Source: CAXBMB01 sp052078155 (GTDB lineage: Bacteria > Pseudomonadota > Alphaproteobacteria > Kiloniellales > DSM-21159). Taken from it: a stretch of DNA of 64,000 bases. How positions within the stretch are numbered: the stretch's first letter is position 1; the number at the start of each line of letters is the position of its first letter. Both the position numbers and the translations under genes were made by a program. The notes below the pieces were generated by a model that was not told the origin of the DNA, did no database searches, and saw only the letters and a program-made list of their open reading frames with translations. The DNA lies in NCBI GenBank assembly GCA_052078155.1, contig JBQJBP010000002.1, positions 868,001-932,000 on the forward strand. The letters run 5' to 3'. This document shows positions 51,758 through 61,202 of the stretch, in pieces.

Positions 51758-54058
51758 ATGAAGGTTGCCTGTCTGGGAGGCGGTCCTGCGGGACTCTATT
51801 TCGCCATCTCCATGAAATTGCAGGATCCCGGCCACGACATTGTGGTTGTGGAGCGCAATAAACCAGACGACACCTTTGGCTGGGGTGTGGTGCTGTCCGA
51901 TGAGACCCTGGACAACCTGGAAGACAACGACCCTGTTTCCGCCGCAGCAATCCGTGAACACTTTGCCTACTGGGATGACATCGCCGTGCACTATCGCGGC
52001 GAGCGCACCCTGTCCACCGGTCACGGCTTTTGTGGCATCGGGCGCAAGCAGCTGCTGTTGATCCTGCAGCAGCGGGCGCGGGATCTGGGAATAGAACTGC
52101 AGTTCGAAACCAATGCAGAAAGCCTGCCCGATTACGCCCGGGATTATGACCTGGTGGTGGCGGCGGACGGTATCAACTCCCAAACCCGGGCATTCTATGC
52201 AGAGCATTTCAAGCCGGAACTGGACGTGCGGGCCTGCAAGTTCGTCTGGTTGGGCACCCGTCAGAAATTCGACGATGCCTTCACCTTCATCTTCGAAGAA
52301 ACGGACAAAGGCTGGATCTGGGCCCACGCCTATCAATTTGACGACGATACCGCGACCTTCATCGTGGAATGCGCGCAGGAAACCTATGACGCCTTTGGCT
52401 TTGCGGATCTGAGCCAGCAGGAGTCCATCGCGCTCTGTGAAAAGATCTTTGAGAAGTACCTCGATGGTCACAGTCTGATGACCAACGCCGGTCACATACG
52501 CGGGTCGGCCTGGATCAACTTCACCCGCGTGCTGTGTGAGAACTGGAGCCATGAGAACGTGGTGCTTCTGGGCGATGCGTCGGCCACGGCGCATTTTTCC
52601 ATCGGCTCCGGCTCCAAACTGGCCATTGAGAGTGCCATTGCCCTGGCAGGTTTTCTGCACAGCGAACCGGATATGGCTTCTGCTTTTGCCAAGTATGAAG
52701 ATGAGCGCCGTCTGGATGTTCTGCGCCTGCAATCGGCGGCCCGGAACTCTACGGAGTGGTTTGAGCAGGTGGAGCGCTACCTGCATCTGGATCCCATGCA
52801 GTTCACCTATTCCTTGCTGACCCGTTCCCAGCGGATCAGCCACGAAAACCTGCGGCTGCGCGATCCTAAATGGCTGGCGTCTGCAGAGCGCTGGTTTCAG
52901 GAAAAGACGGGCGTTGCAGCCAATGACCAGGCAGCACAGCGAGCCCCCATGTTTGCGCCCTTCAAACTGCGCTCGATGGTGCTGAACAACCGCATCGTTG
53001 TCTCACCCATGGCTCAGTACAAAGCTGTGGAGGGCTGCCCGACAGACTGGCATCTGGTGCACTATGGGGAGCGGGCCAAGGGCGGCGCTGGGCTGGTCTA
53101 TACGGAGATGACCTGTGTGTCCCCGGAGGGACGGATCACCCCAGGCTGCCCCGGGATTTACACGGCAGAGCAGGAAGCCGCCTGGCAGCGCATTGTGTCT
53201 TTTATCCATCAGGAAACAGATGCGAAGTTGTGTCTGCAGCTTGGGCATTCAGGCCGCAAAGGGTCGACCCAGGTGGGCTGGCAGGAAATGGATGCACCTT
53301 TGCCCGAGGGCAACTGGCCTTTGCTGTCCGCTTCAGCTTTGCCCTGGTCGCCGCGCAACGCCACGCCCAGGGAAATGGACCGGGCAGACATGGATCAAGT
53401 CCGCGACCAGTTCGTGGCGGCCGCCCAGGCGGGGGCCCGCGCCGGATTTGACATGCTGGAACTGCACGCCGCCCACGGGTATCTGCTGGCCAGCTTCATT
53501 TCCCCGGTGACCAATCAACGCCAGGATGCCTATGGCGGCTCCCTGGAAAACCGGCTGCGTTATCCCCTGGAGATATTTGCCGCAGTCAGAGCCGTCTGGC
53601 CGGACGACAAGCCCATTTCCGTACGCATCTCCGCCAACGACTGGCTCGGTGAGGAGGGGGTGACCCCGGAAGACGCCGTGGAAATCGCGCGACGTCTGCA
53701 GGCTGCGGGAGTGGACATCTGTGACGTTTCCGCCGGCCAGACCTCGCCGGACGCCCAGCCCGTTTACGGCCGCATGTTTCAAACACCCTTTTCGGACCGT
53801 ATCCGAAATGAAACCGGCATGGCGACCATGGCCGTCGGCAACATCTACGAACCGGATCATGTGAATTCCATTTTGATGGCCGGGCGGGCGGATCTGGTCT
53901 GTCTGGCACGGCCTCACCTGGCCAATCCTTACTGGACGCTGCATGCCGCTGCCAGTCTGGGCGATGCACAGACCCCCTGGCCTGATCCCTATGCCGCCGG
54001 GGCGGATCAACTGCAGCGCCTTGTGGTGCGGGGTGAAGGACTGGTGGGTAAATCATGA
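51758..54058 (+). CDS. 2-Aminobenzoyl-CoA monooxygenase/reductase or salicylyl-CoA 5-hydroxylase family fusion
   Basis: Two-domain flavoprotein of 766 residues. The first part (about 1-380) is a PHBH-like FAD monooxygenase with GGGPAG at 7-12 and LLGDASATAHFSIGSGSKLAIESA near 268. The second part (about 390-760) is an old-yellow-enzyme reductase with SPMAQYKAVEGCPTDWH near 412, QLGHSGRKG near 500 and ELHAAHGYLLASFISP near 570. Known members hydroxylate and then hydrogenate 2-aminobenzoyl-CoA, or hydroxylate salicylyl-CoA. The following beta-oxidation-type genes favour the first role. It heads the operon and overlaps the SDR gene. Confidence 0.9.
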   Translation: MKVACLGGGPAGLYFAISMKLQDPGHDIVVVERNKPDDTFGWGVVLSDETLDNLEDNDPVSAAAIREHFAYWDDIAVHYRGERTLSTGHGFCGIGRKQLLLILQQRARDLGIELQFETNAESLPDYARDYDLVVAADGINSQTRAFYAEHFKPELDVRACKFVWLGTRQKFDDAFTFIFEETDKGWIWAHAYQFDDDTATFIVECAQETYDAFGFADLSQQESIALCEKIFEKYLDGHSLMTNAGHIRGSAWINFTRVLCENWSHENVVLLGDASATAHFSIGSGSKLAIESAIALAGFLHSEPDMASAFAKYEDERRLDVLRLQSAARNSTEWFEQVERYLHLDPMQFTYSLLTRSQRISHENLRLRDPKWLASAERWFQEKTGVAANDQAAQRAPMFAPFKLRSMVLNNRIVVSPMAQYKAVEGCPTDWHLVHYGERAKGGAGLVYTEMTCVSPEGRITPGCPGIYTAEQEAAWQRIVSFIHQETDAKLCLQLGHSGRKGSTQVGWQEMDAPLPEGNWPLLSASALPWSPRNATPREMDRADMDQVRDQFVAAAQAGARAGFDMLELHAAHGYLLASFISPVTNQRQDAYGGSLENRLRYPLEIFAAVRAVWPDDKPISVRISANDWLGEEGVTPEDAVEIARRLQAAGVDICDVSAGQTSPDAQPVYGRMFQTPFSDRIRNETGMATMAVGNIYEPDHVNSILMAGRADLVCLARPHLANPYWTLHAAASLGDAQTPWPDPYAAGADQLQRLVVRGEGLVGKS

Positions 54059-54804
54059 GAGACCTGAAAGGCAAAAGAGCGCTGGTGACAGGCGGTGGCA
54101 CAGGTGTTGGTGAAGCACTGGCCGTTGCGCTGGCCCGGGCAGGTGCGCAGGTGGTGATTTCCGGTCGCCGCCGGGAACCGCTGGAGCAGGTGGCCGCCTG
54201 CTGCGGCAACATCACGCCTGTAGTGGCCGATGTGACCGACGAAGCCGCTGTGGCCCAGCTGTTTATGCAGGCGGGGCCTCTGGACATTGTCATCGCCAAC
54301 GCAGGTGCGGCGGCCTCTGCCCCTTTGGCGCAAACAGATCTGGGGATCTGGAACGACATGCTGGCGGTCAACCTGACCGGTGTCTTCCTGACCTTCCGCG
54401 AAGGCTTGCGGCAAATGCAGGGACGGGGCTGGGGGCGCTTGATTGCCGTGGCCTCCACCGCGGGTCTGAAGGGCTACGGTTATGTGGCGCCCTACTGTGC
54501 GGCCAAACACGGGGTAGTGGGCCTGACACGGGCGCTGGCGCTGGAGACAGCGCGCAGTGGCATCACCGTCAACGCGCTCTGCCCGGGGTTTGTGGATACC
54601 CCCCTGACCGATCGCTCCATCGCCAACATTGTCGATAAAACCGGCAAAAGTCCGGAAGAAGCCAAGCGGGCACTGGAAAAACACAACCCCATGGGCCGCC
54701 TGATCCAGCCCGATGAAGTGGCTGCTGCAGCTCTCTGGCTCTGTGGTCCGGGGTCTGACAGCACCACCGGTCAGGCCATTTCCATTGCAGGAGGCGAGGT
54801 ATGA
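54055..54804 (+). CDS. SDR family oxidoreductase
   Basis: Short-chain dehydrogenase of 249 residues: TGGGTGVGEA motif at about 12-21, NAG near 82, catalytic Ser and YCAAK near 138-155, and PGFVDTPLTD near 180. It probably oxidises a 3-hydroxyacyl-CoA or a ring hydroxyl in the aromatic pathway. It overlaps the preceding gene by four bases and the MarR gene by four, so all three are coupled. Confidence 0.9.
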   Translation: MRDLKGKRALVTGGGTGVGEALAVALARAGAQVVISGRRREPLEQVAACCGNITPVVADVTDEAAVAQLFMQAGPLDIVIANAGAAASAPLAQTDLGIWNDMLAVNLTGVFLTFREGLRQMQGRGWGRLIAVASTAGLKGYGYVAPYCAAKHGVVGLTRALALETARSGITVNALCPGFVDTPLTDRSIANIVDKTGKSPEEAKRALEKHNPMGRLIQPDEVAAAALWLCGPGSDSTTGQAISIAGGEV

Positions 54805-55295
54805 GCGCTTCCGAAAACCTGATCCTCCATCAGAAGGGCGACGGCCCGGAGAGCGGCCTCAGCAAACAGCGCCTGCGTCTCTGGCTGCGGCTCTTGCGGG
54901 CCACCCGGGCCATAGAAAACGATCTGAGAGAGCGCCTGCGTCAGGAATTCCAGACCACCCTGCCGCGCTTTGATGTGCTGGCGGCGCTGGATCGGGTGGA
55001 CGACGGCCTCAAGATGAGCGAGCTCAGCCGCAAGCTGATGGTCTCCAACGGCAATGTCACCGGCATCATTGAGCGGCTGGTGGAAGACGGGCTGGTGGAA
55101 CGGGTGGCCATCCAGGGGGACCGCCGGGCCACACGCGTGCGTCTGACCCCCGGGGGCAAAGAGGTTTTTGCGGGCATGGCCCGGCAGCATGAAAGCTGGC
55201 TGGACGACATCATGTCCGGCCTCAACGAAGAAGAGATTGCGACCTTGTTCGGTCCGCTGGATGCGCTGATGCGTGAGGGAGAAAAAGATCAATGA
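54801..55295 (+). CDS. MarR family regulator
   Basis: MarR-type winged HTH protein of 164 residues; the DNA-binding part is about 65-125 (MSELSRKLMVSNGNVTGIIERLVEDGLVER, with the wing QGDRRATRVRLT). Regulators of this sort in CoA-dependent aromatic operons release DNA when an aryl-CoA binds. The nested palindromes at 51682-51716 upstream of the operon are a likely target. It sits inside the operon with four-base overlaps on both sides, so it would control its own supply. Confidence 0.9.
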   Translation: MSASENLILHQKGDGPESGLSKQRLRLWLRLLRATRAIENDLRERLRQEFQTTLPRFDVLAALDRVDDGLKMSELSRKLMVSNGNVTGIIERLVEDGLVERVAIQGDRRATRVRLTPGGKEVFAGMARQHESWLDDIMSGLNEEEIATLFGPLDALMREGEKDQ

Positions 55296-56104
55296 GTAAG
55301 ATGGCGGACCTGAAGCCGACGCACTTCAAGTGGCGCATGGAAGGCCCGGTTGCGGTGATCCAGCTGGACCGGCCCGAACGCAAGAACCCGTTGACTTTCG
55401 AAAGCTATGCGGAGCTGCGCGATACCTTCCGGGATCTGGTCTATGCCGAAGATGTGGACGCCGTTGTCTTTGCATCCAACGGCGGCAACTTCTGCTCCGG
55501 GGGGGATGTGCATGACATCATTGGCCCTCTGGTGGGCATGGATATGAAGGAGCTGCTGGCTTTCACCCGCATGACCGGCGATCTGGTTAAAGCCATGCTG
55601 CATTGTGGCAAGCCCATTGTGGCTGCCATTGACGGCATCTGTGTCGGGGCCGGGGCGATCATTTCCATGGCATCTGACATCCGCATGGGAACCGCCCGGT
55701 CCAAAACGGCCTTCCTCTTCACCCGCGTGGGTCTGGCCGGCTGCGACATGGGGGCCTGTGCCATGCTGCCCCGGATCATTGGCCAGGGACGGGCCGCTGA
55801 CCTGCTCTACACCGGTCGCGCCATGGACGGGGAGGAAGCCCACAGCTGGGGCTACTTCAACGCCCTGCAAACTCCCGAGGCCCTGGAAGCAGAAGCCATC
55901 GCCTATGCCCAGCGGCTTTGCCAGGGACCGACCTTTGCCCATTCCATCACCAAGACTCAGCTGAATCAGGAATGGAACCTCTCTCTGGACCAGGCCATCG
56001 AAGCCGAAGCCCAGGCGCAGGCCCTCTGCATGCAGACCAAGGATTTCGAGCGGGCTTACCGGGCGTTCGTGGCGAAAGAAAAACCTCAGTTTGAGGGCAA
56101 CTAA
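55292..56104 (+). CDS. Enoyl-CoA hydratase/isomerase family protein
   Basis: Crotonase-fold protein of 270 residues. The oxyanion-hole stretches are NGGNFCSGGDVHDI near residue 66 and the IDGICVGAGAIISMASDIRMGT stretch near 113. It should hydrate or hydrolyse a ring-derived enoyl-CoA after the monooxygenase/reductase step. Overlaps the MarR stop and is followed directly by the acyl-CoA dehydrogenase. Confidence 0.9.
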   Translation: MSKMADLKPTHFKWRMEGPVAVIQLDRPERKNPLTFESYAELRDTFRDLVYAEDVDAVVFASNGGNFCSGGDVHDIIGPLVGMDMKELLAFTRMTGDLVKAMLHCGKPIVAAIDGICVGAGAIISMASDIRMGTARSKTAFLFTRVGLAGCDMGACAMLPRIIGQGRAADLLYTGRAMDGEEAHSWGYFNALQTPEALEAEAIAYAQRLCQGPTFAHSITKTQLNQEWNLSLDQAIEAEAQAQALCMQTKDFERAYRAFVAKEKPQFEGN

Positions 56105-57253
56105 ATGGCAGACAGCAGTTTTCTTTCCTGGCCTTTTTTTGACAGCCGCCATGGGACATTGCGGGACGATCTGCAGGCCTGGGCAGCAACAAACCTGCCG
56201 GTGGATCACGGTCATGGTTCGGTTGCGGATGTCGACTGGGCCTGCCGGGGACTGGTGGCGCGCCTGGGGGAAGACGGCTGGCTGCAGCACAGCAGCGGTC
56301 CCGACCTGGATGTGCGCAGCCTTTGTCTGATCCGGGAAACCCTGGCCTATCATGACGGGCTGGCCGACTTTGCCTTTGCCATGCAGGGGCTGGGCACGGG
56401 ACCCATCAACCTGTTTGGCAGCGCGCAACAGAAGACCTGGCTGGAGCAGACTCGGGGCGGCAAAGCCATTTCCGCCTTTGCGCTCAGTGAGCCGCGCTCC
56501 GGATCTGACGTGGCCAATCTGGAGACCACGGCCCGGCGGGAGGGGGAGGATTTCATCCTCTCCGGCGAGAAGACCTGGATTTCCAACGGGGGAATAGCCG
56601 ACCTCTATTGTGTGTTTGCCCGGACCGGCGAAGGACCGGGGGCCAAAGGCTTGTCTGCTTTCATCCTGCCCGGTGATGCCAAAGGTCTGGAGGTGGTGGA
56701 AAGGCAGGAAGTTCTGGCGCCCCACCCGCTGGCCCATCTGCGTTTCAATGACATTCGCCTGCCTGCCGATGCCCTGATTGGACGGTCGGGCGAAGGCTTC
56801 AAGATCGCCATGTCCGTGTTGGATGTGTTCCGCGCCACTGTGGGGGCGGCGGCTCTGGGTTTTGCCCGGCGGGCGCTGGATGAAACCCTGACGCGGGCCA
56901 GCCAGCGCGAGCTGTTCGGCGCCCCGCTCAGTGAGCTGCAGATGGTTCAGGGCCACATTGCCGATATGGCCCTGGATGTGGACGCTGCTGCCCTGCTGGT
57001 GTACCGCGCGGCCTGGGCCAAGGATCAGGGGGCAGCCCGGGTCAGCCGGGAGGCTGCCATGGCCAAGCTCTATGCCACCGATCAGGCTCAGCAGGTGATC
57101 GACAAAGCCGTGCAGATCCATGGCGGGGATGGGGTCAGGAAAGGCGTGATGGTCGAACAGCTCTATCGCGACATTCGGGCCCTGCGCATCTACGAGGGGG
57201 CCTCTGACGTGCAGAAGGTGATCATCGCCCGACAAACTCTGGCAGGAGCGTGA
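56105..57253 (+). CDS. Acyl-CoA dehydrogenase family protein
   Basis: FAD acyl-CoA dehydrogenase of 382 residues, begun directly after the previous stop. Family stretches seen are ALSEPRSGSDVANLETTA near 120 and QIHGGDGVRKGVMVEQLYRDIRALRIYEGASDVQKVI at the C-terminus. The usual catalytic Glu region reads RIYEGAS, with Glu present. It would oxidise an acyl-CoA made by ring reduction. A GTGA overlap leads to the ligase gene. Confidence 0.9.
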   Translation: MADSSFLSWPFFDSRHGTLRDDLQAWAATNLPVDHGHGSVADVDWACRGLVARLGEDGWLQHSSGPDLDVRSLCLIRETLAYHDGLADFAFAMQGLGTGPINLFGSAQQKTWLEQTRGGKAISAFALSEPRSGSDVANLETTARREGEDFILSGEKTWISNGGIADLYCVFARTGEGPGAKGLSAFILPGDAKGLEVVERQEVLAPHPLAHLRFNDIRLPADALIGRSGEGFKIAMSVLDVFRATVGAAALGFARRALDETLTRASQRELFGAPLSELQMVQGHIADMALDVDAAALLVYRAAWAKDQGAARVSREAAMAKLYATDQAQQVIDKAVQIHGGDGVRKGVMVEQLYRDIRALRIYEGASDVQKVIIARQTLAGA

Positions 57254-57255
57254 CC

Positions 57256-58896
57256 ATGACCGCAGCAGCTCTTCGTCCTTCCGCCCATACCGATACCTTT
57301 GCCCGGGACAACCTGCCGCCGCTGGCGAGCTGGCCGGAATTCCGGCTGCAGGATTTTGACTACCCCGACCGGCTGAATGCTGCTGTGGAGCTGACAGACC
57401 GTCTGGTGGAACAGGGCTTTGGGGACCATACCGCCCTGATTGGCAATGGGCGCATCCGTACCTACAAGGAGCTGCTGGACTGGACCAACCGCCTGGCCCA
57501 CGCGCTGGTCGAGGACTATGGCGTTCAACCGGGCAACCGGGTTCTGATCCGCTCCGCCAACAATCCGGCGTTGGTCGCCTGCTGGCTGGCGGCCACCAAG
57601 GCCGGTGCCGTGGTGGTCAACACCATGCCCATGTTGCGGGCAGGTGAGCTGACAAAAATCGTCGATAAGGCGGAGGTCAGTCTGGCGCTTTGTGACAGCC
57701 GGCTGCTGGAAGAAATGGAGATCTGTGCCAAAGAAAGCCGCTATCTGAAACAGGTGGTCGGGTTCGATGGCACGGCCAATCATGATGCGGAACTGGATCG
57801 GGCGGCCCTGTCCAAACCTGTGCATTTTCAGGCGGTGGACACGGCCCAGGACGACGTGGCTTTGCTGGGATTTACCTCCGGCACCACCGGGGAACCCAAA
57901 GCCACCATGCATTTTCACCGGGATCTGATGATCATTGCCGATGGCTATGCCAAGGAGGTTCTTCAGGTGACCCCTGATGACGTCTTCGTTGGCTCTCCGC
58001 CGCTGGCCTTTACCTTTGGCTTGGGAGGTTTGGCGGTCTTTCCGCTGCGGTTCGGCGCCACGGCGACGCTGCTGGAGAAGGCATCGCCCCCCAACATGAT
58101 TGAGATCATCGAGACCTATAAAGCCACCATCTGCTTTACCGCCCCCACCGCCTATCGGGTGATGCTGCGGGCCATGGAGGAGGGGGCAGACCTTTCGTCC
58201 CTGCGCTGTGCGGTTTCAGCCGGGGAAACTCTGCCCGCCCCGATTTTTGAAGAGTGGCGGGAGAAAACCGGAAAACCGCTGCTCGATGGCATTGGTGCCA
58301 CAGAGATGCTGCACATCTTCATTTCCAACCGTTTTGAAGATGCCCGACCCGGCAGCACGGGCAAAGTGGTCAGCGGCTATGAAGCCAGATTGCTGGATGA
58401 AAACATGGCCGAGGTGCCCCAGGGCCAGACCGGTCGTCTGGCGCTGAAAGGCCCAACCGGCTGTCGCTACCTGGCGGATGATCGCCAGGCCAGCTATGTG
58501 TGCGATGGCTGGAACATCACGGGCGATTCCTTTTATCAGGATGAAGATGGCTTCTTCCATTTTGCCGCGCGCAATGATGGCATGATCATCTCGTCCGGCT
58601 ACAATATCGCCGGGCCTGAGGTCGAATCGGCTTTGCTGTCCCATCCGGCGGTCATGGAATGTGCGGTGATCGGGGTGCCGGACAGTGAACGAGGGGAAGT
58701 TGTCGGGGCCTATGTGGTCCTGGCCGAAGGCTATGAAGATAATCCTGAGCTGATAAAAAATCTGCAAGACCATGCAAAAGCGGAGATTGCCCCTTATAAG
58801 TATCCTCGCATGGTGAAGTTTCTGGAGGAACTTCCCAAGACAGCAACAGGAAAAGTACAGCGGTTCAAACTGAAAGAGACCGCAGTAACAAACTGA
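57256..58896 (+). CDS. Benzoate/2-aminobenzoate-CoA ligase family protein
   Basis: ANL-family aryl-CoA ligase of 546 residues. The phosphate motif FTSGTTGEPK lies near 208 and the hinge region with ITGDSFYQDEDGFFHFAARNDGMI near 425; the C-terminal PKTATGKVQRFKL holds the catalytic Lys. The pattern is closest to benzoate- and 2-aminobenzoate-CoA ligases. It would feed the fused monooxygenase/reductase. The ATG at 57256 has AGGAG at seven bases; the GTG at 57250 is a less likely start. Confidence 0.9.
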   Translation: MTAAALRPSAHTDTFARDNLPPLASWPEFRLQDFDYPDRLNAAVELTDRLVEQGFGDHTALIGNGRIRTYKELLDWTNRLAHALVEDYGVQPGNRVLIRSANNPALVACWLAATKAGAVVVNTMPMLRAGELTKIVDKAEVSLALCDSRLLEEMEICAKESRYLKQVVGFDGTANHDAELDRAALSKPVHFQAVDTAQDDVALLGFTSGTTGEPKATMHFHRDLMIIADGYAKEVLQVTPDDVFVGSPPLAFTFGLGGLAVFPLRFGATATLLEKASPPNMIEIIETYKATICFTAPTAYRVMLRAMEEGADLSSLRCAVSAGETLPAPIFEEWREKTGKPLLDGIGATEMLHIFISNRFEDARPGSTGKVVSGYEARLLDENMAEVPQGQTGRLALKGPTGCRYLADDRQASYVCDGWNITGDSFYQDEDGFFHFAARNDGMIISSGYNIAGPEVESALLSHPAVMECAVIGVPDSERGEVVGAYVVLAEGYEDNPELIKNLQDHAKAEIAPYKYPRMVKFLEELPKTATGKVQRFKLKETAVTN

Positions 58897-58926
58897 ACAC
58901 AGGCAACATAACCGGAGGCTTTATCC

Positions 58927-60054
58927 ATGAAGAAATTATTGGGCTTGGGTCTGACCGCGATGATGCTGGCATCCCCAGCCGTGGCCGAGACCAAGATTGG
59001 CATGATCACCACCCTGTCCGGCGGCGGGTCCCATCTGGGCATTGATGTGCGCGATGGCTTTATGCTGGCCATTGAGCAGTCTGGCCGCAGCGACATTGAA
59101 GTGCTGATCGAAGATGACGGCCGCAAACCTGACGTGGCCAAGACCATCGCTGACAAGTTCATTCAGCGGGACAAGGTCGACATTATGACCGGGATCATCT
59201 GGTCCAACCTGGCCATGGCCGTTGTGCCGCCCACCGTCCGTCAGGATGTCTTCTACATCTCCCCCAATGCGGGTCCGTCCAAGCTGGCTGGCAAAGGCTG
59301 TCACGCCAACTACTTCAACGTGGCCTGGCAGAACAACAACCTGCACGAAGCCATGGGCAACTACATGAAGGAAGCCGGTCTGAAGGCCCCCTTCATCCTG
59401 GCCCCCAACTATCCCGCCGGCACCGATGCCCTGACCGGGTTTAAAGCACAGTTCGGTGAGCCCAAAGGCCAGCTTTTCACCAAGCTGGGTCAGAAAGACT
59501 ATGCCGCTGAAATCGCCCAGATCCGCGCCAGCGGTGCTGATTCTGTCTTCTTCTTCCTGCCGGGCGGCATGGGCATTGCTTTCATGAAGCAGTATGCAGC
59601 TTCCGGTCTGGATCTGCCGGTTTACGGCCCCGCTTTTTCCTTCGATGAAATCATCCTGGGTGCTGTTGGGGACTCTGCCATTGGGGTGAAAAACACCTCT
59701 CAGTGGGCCTATGATCTGGACAATGCTGCCAACAAAGCTTTCGTGGACAGCTTCCGCAAAGCCTATGGCCGCACACCGACTCTCTATGCTTCTCAGGGTT
59801 TTGACACGGCCAACCTGATCCTCTCTGCTCTGGATCAAGCCAAAGCGTCAGATGCCGATGCCTTCCGCAGCGCGCTGGAAGCCGCCAAGTTCGATTCCGT
59901 TCGCGGCGACTTCAAGTTCGGCAACAACCATCACCCGATCCAGAACGTCTATGTGCGTGAAGTGGTGGCCGGTGACGGCAAACCCACCAACAAACTGGTG
60001 GGCGTGGCCATGGAAAACCTGCAGGATTCCTTCGCGGCTGACTGCAAGATGTAA
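58927..60054 (+). CDS. ABC substrate-binding protein for an aromatic acid (Liv type)
   Basis: Periplasmic binding protein of 375 residues, Peripla_BP_6 family. Signal peptide of 20 residues (MKKLLGLGLTA start, cleavage after AVA). Relatives in aromatic operons bind benzoate-, coumarate- or hydroxybenzoate-type acids, and the position after an aryl-CoA ligase argues for that here. The ATG follows GGAGGCTTTATCC. A gap of more than 200 bases with a weak hairpin precedes the permeases. Confidence 0.88.
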   Translation: MKKLLGLGLTAMMLASPAVAETKIGMITTLSGGGSHLGIDVRDGFMLAIEQSGRSDIEVLIEDDGRKPDVAKTIADKFIQRDKVDIMTGIIWSNLAMAVVPPTVRQDVFYISPNAGPSKLAGKGCHANYFNVAWQNNNLHEAMGNYMKEAGLKAPFILAPNYPAGTDALTGFKAQFGEPKGQLFTKLGQKDYAAEIAQIRASGADSVFFFLPGGMGIAFMKQYAASGLDLPVYGPAFSFDEIILGAVGDSAIGVKNTSQWAYDLDNAANKAFVDSFRKAYGRTPTLYASQGFDTANLILSALDQAKASDADAFRSALEAAKFDSVRGDFKFGNNHHPIQNVYVREVVAGDGKPTNKLVGVAMENLQDSFAADCKM

Positions 60055-60088
60055 GACCCCGCAACGCAAGTTGACGGGTTGAGGATAA

Positions 60089-60117
60089 GGGGCGGCCGCC
60101 TGGCTGGCTGTCGCCCC
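60089..60117 (+). other. Possible attenuator hairpin after the binding-protein gene
   Basis: GGGGCGGC (60089-60096) can pair with GTCGCCCC (60110-60117), one wobble pair, followed by a C- and T-rich stretch rather than a clean T-run. It could lower permease expression against the binding protein. Confidence 0.35.
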
Positions 60118-60281
60118 CGCTCCTCCCTTTCCCTTCACAGGTGCCTCAGGATCGGGTCCTGCCAAAGGGAACAAAAGAACCAACAGACAATCCGGCGCAT
60201 TGTTTTCTGCCATCTGCGACAGGAGACCCTGCTGCCTGACCACCCTGTCTCTCTGTCTCGTTCGCGTAAGGTGCTTTGTTC

Positions 60282-61202
60282 ATGGCCGCTACTCTTTTGA
60301 TAGAGCAGCTTCTCAACGGATTGCAGTTCGGCGTGATGCTGTTTCTGATGGCCGCTGGTCTGACGCTGGTATTCGGTGTCATGGGGCTGATCAATCTGGC
60401 CCACGGATCCCTCTACATGGTGGGGGCTTTTGTCTGCGCCACAGTGGCGGGCTGGACCGGCAGTTTCTGGCTGGGTTTGCTGGCGGGTGCGCTGGCGGCG
60501 GCGGCCACCGGTGCCGTGATCGAGTTTCTGGTCATTCGGCGACTCTACAACCGTGACCATCTGGACCAGGTTCTGGCCACCTTCGCGCTGATCCTGATTT
60601 TCACCGAAGGCACCCGCTGGCTCTTTGGGTCCCAGCCTCTTTGGCTGGACATTCCGGAGCTGCTGGGCGGGGCAATCACCCTGCCGGGCGGGGTGCCCTA
60701 TCCGCTCTACCGTCTGGCCATTCTCTTCTTTGGGCTGCTGCTGGCCGTCGGGCTTTACCTCTTGATCTCTCGCACCCGCCTGGGCATGCGCATCCGCGCC
60801 GGTGAAAGCGACCGGGAAATGATCGGGGCGCTGGGGGTGGATATCCGCACGCTTTACACCGTGGTGTTTGCCCTGGGGGCGGCGCTTGCCGGTCTGGCCG
60901 GGTCCCTGGTGGGGGCGCTGCAGTCCGTGCAGGTGGGCATGGGCGAGCCTGTGCTGATTCTGGCCTTTGTGGTGATCGTGATAGGTGGCATCGGATCCAT
61001 CAAGGGGGCGTTGATCGGGAGCCTGTTGGTGGGGGTGGTGGATACCCTGGGACGCATCATGCTGCCGGGCTTCTTCGGTCTCTTTATGGATCCCTCCGGG
61101 GCGGCATCAACCGGCGCGGCCCTGGCCTCCATGCTGATCTATCTCTTGATGGCTGTGATTCTTGCCGTGAAGCCCAAAGGACTTTTCCCTGCCAATGCTT
61201 GA
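60282..61202 (+). CDS. livH: Branched-chain-type ABC permease LivH
   Basis: LivH-type permease of 306 residues with about eight helices; NGLQFGVMLFLMAAGLTLVFGVMGLINLAHGSLYMVGA is typical of the N-terminus, and GVDIRTLYTVVFALGAALAGLAG near 185 is the ATPase-contact loop. The ATG at 60282 follows AAGGTG. It overlaps livM by eight bases. Confidence 0.92.
   Translation: MAATLLIEQLLNGLQFGVMLFLMAAGLTLVFGVMGLINLAHGSLYMVGAFVCATVAGWTGSFWLGLLAGALAAAATGAVIEFLVIRRLYNRDHLDQVLATFALILIFTEGTRWLFGSQPLWLDIPELLGGAITLPGGVPYPLYRLAILFFGLLLAVGLYLLISRTRLGMRIRAGESDREMIGALGVDIRTLYTVVFALGAALAGLAGSLVGALQSVQVGMGEPVLILAFVVIVIGGIGSIKGALIGSLLVGVVDTLGRIMLPGFFGLFMDPSGAASTGAALASMLIYLLMAVILAVKPKGLFPANA

Noticed and set aside
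51758..54058. Reading the fused flavoprotein as two genes
   Set aside because: One uninterrupted frame of 766 codons with both domains; the fusion is normal for this family.
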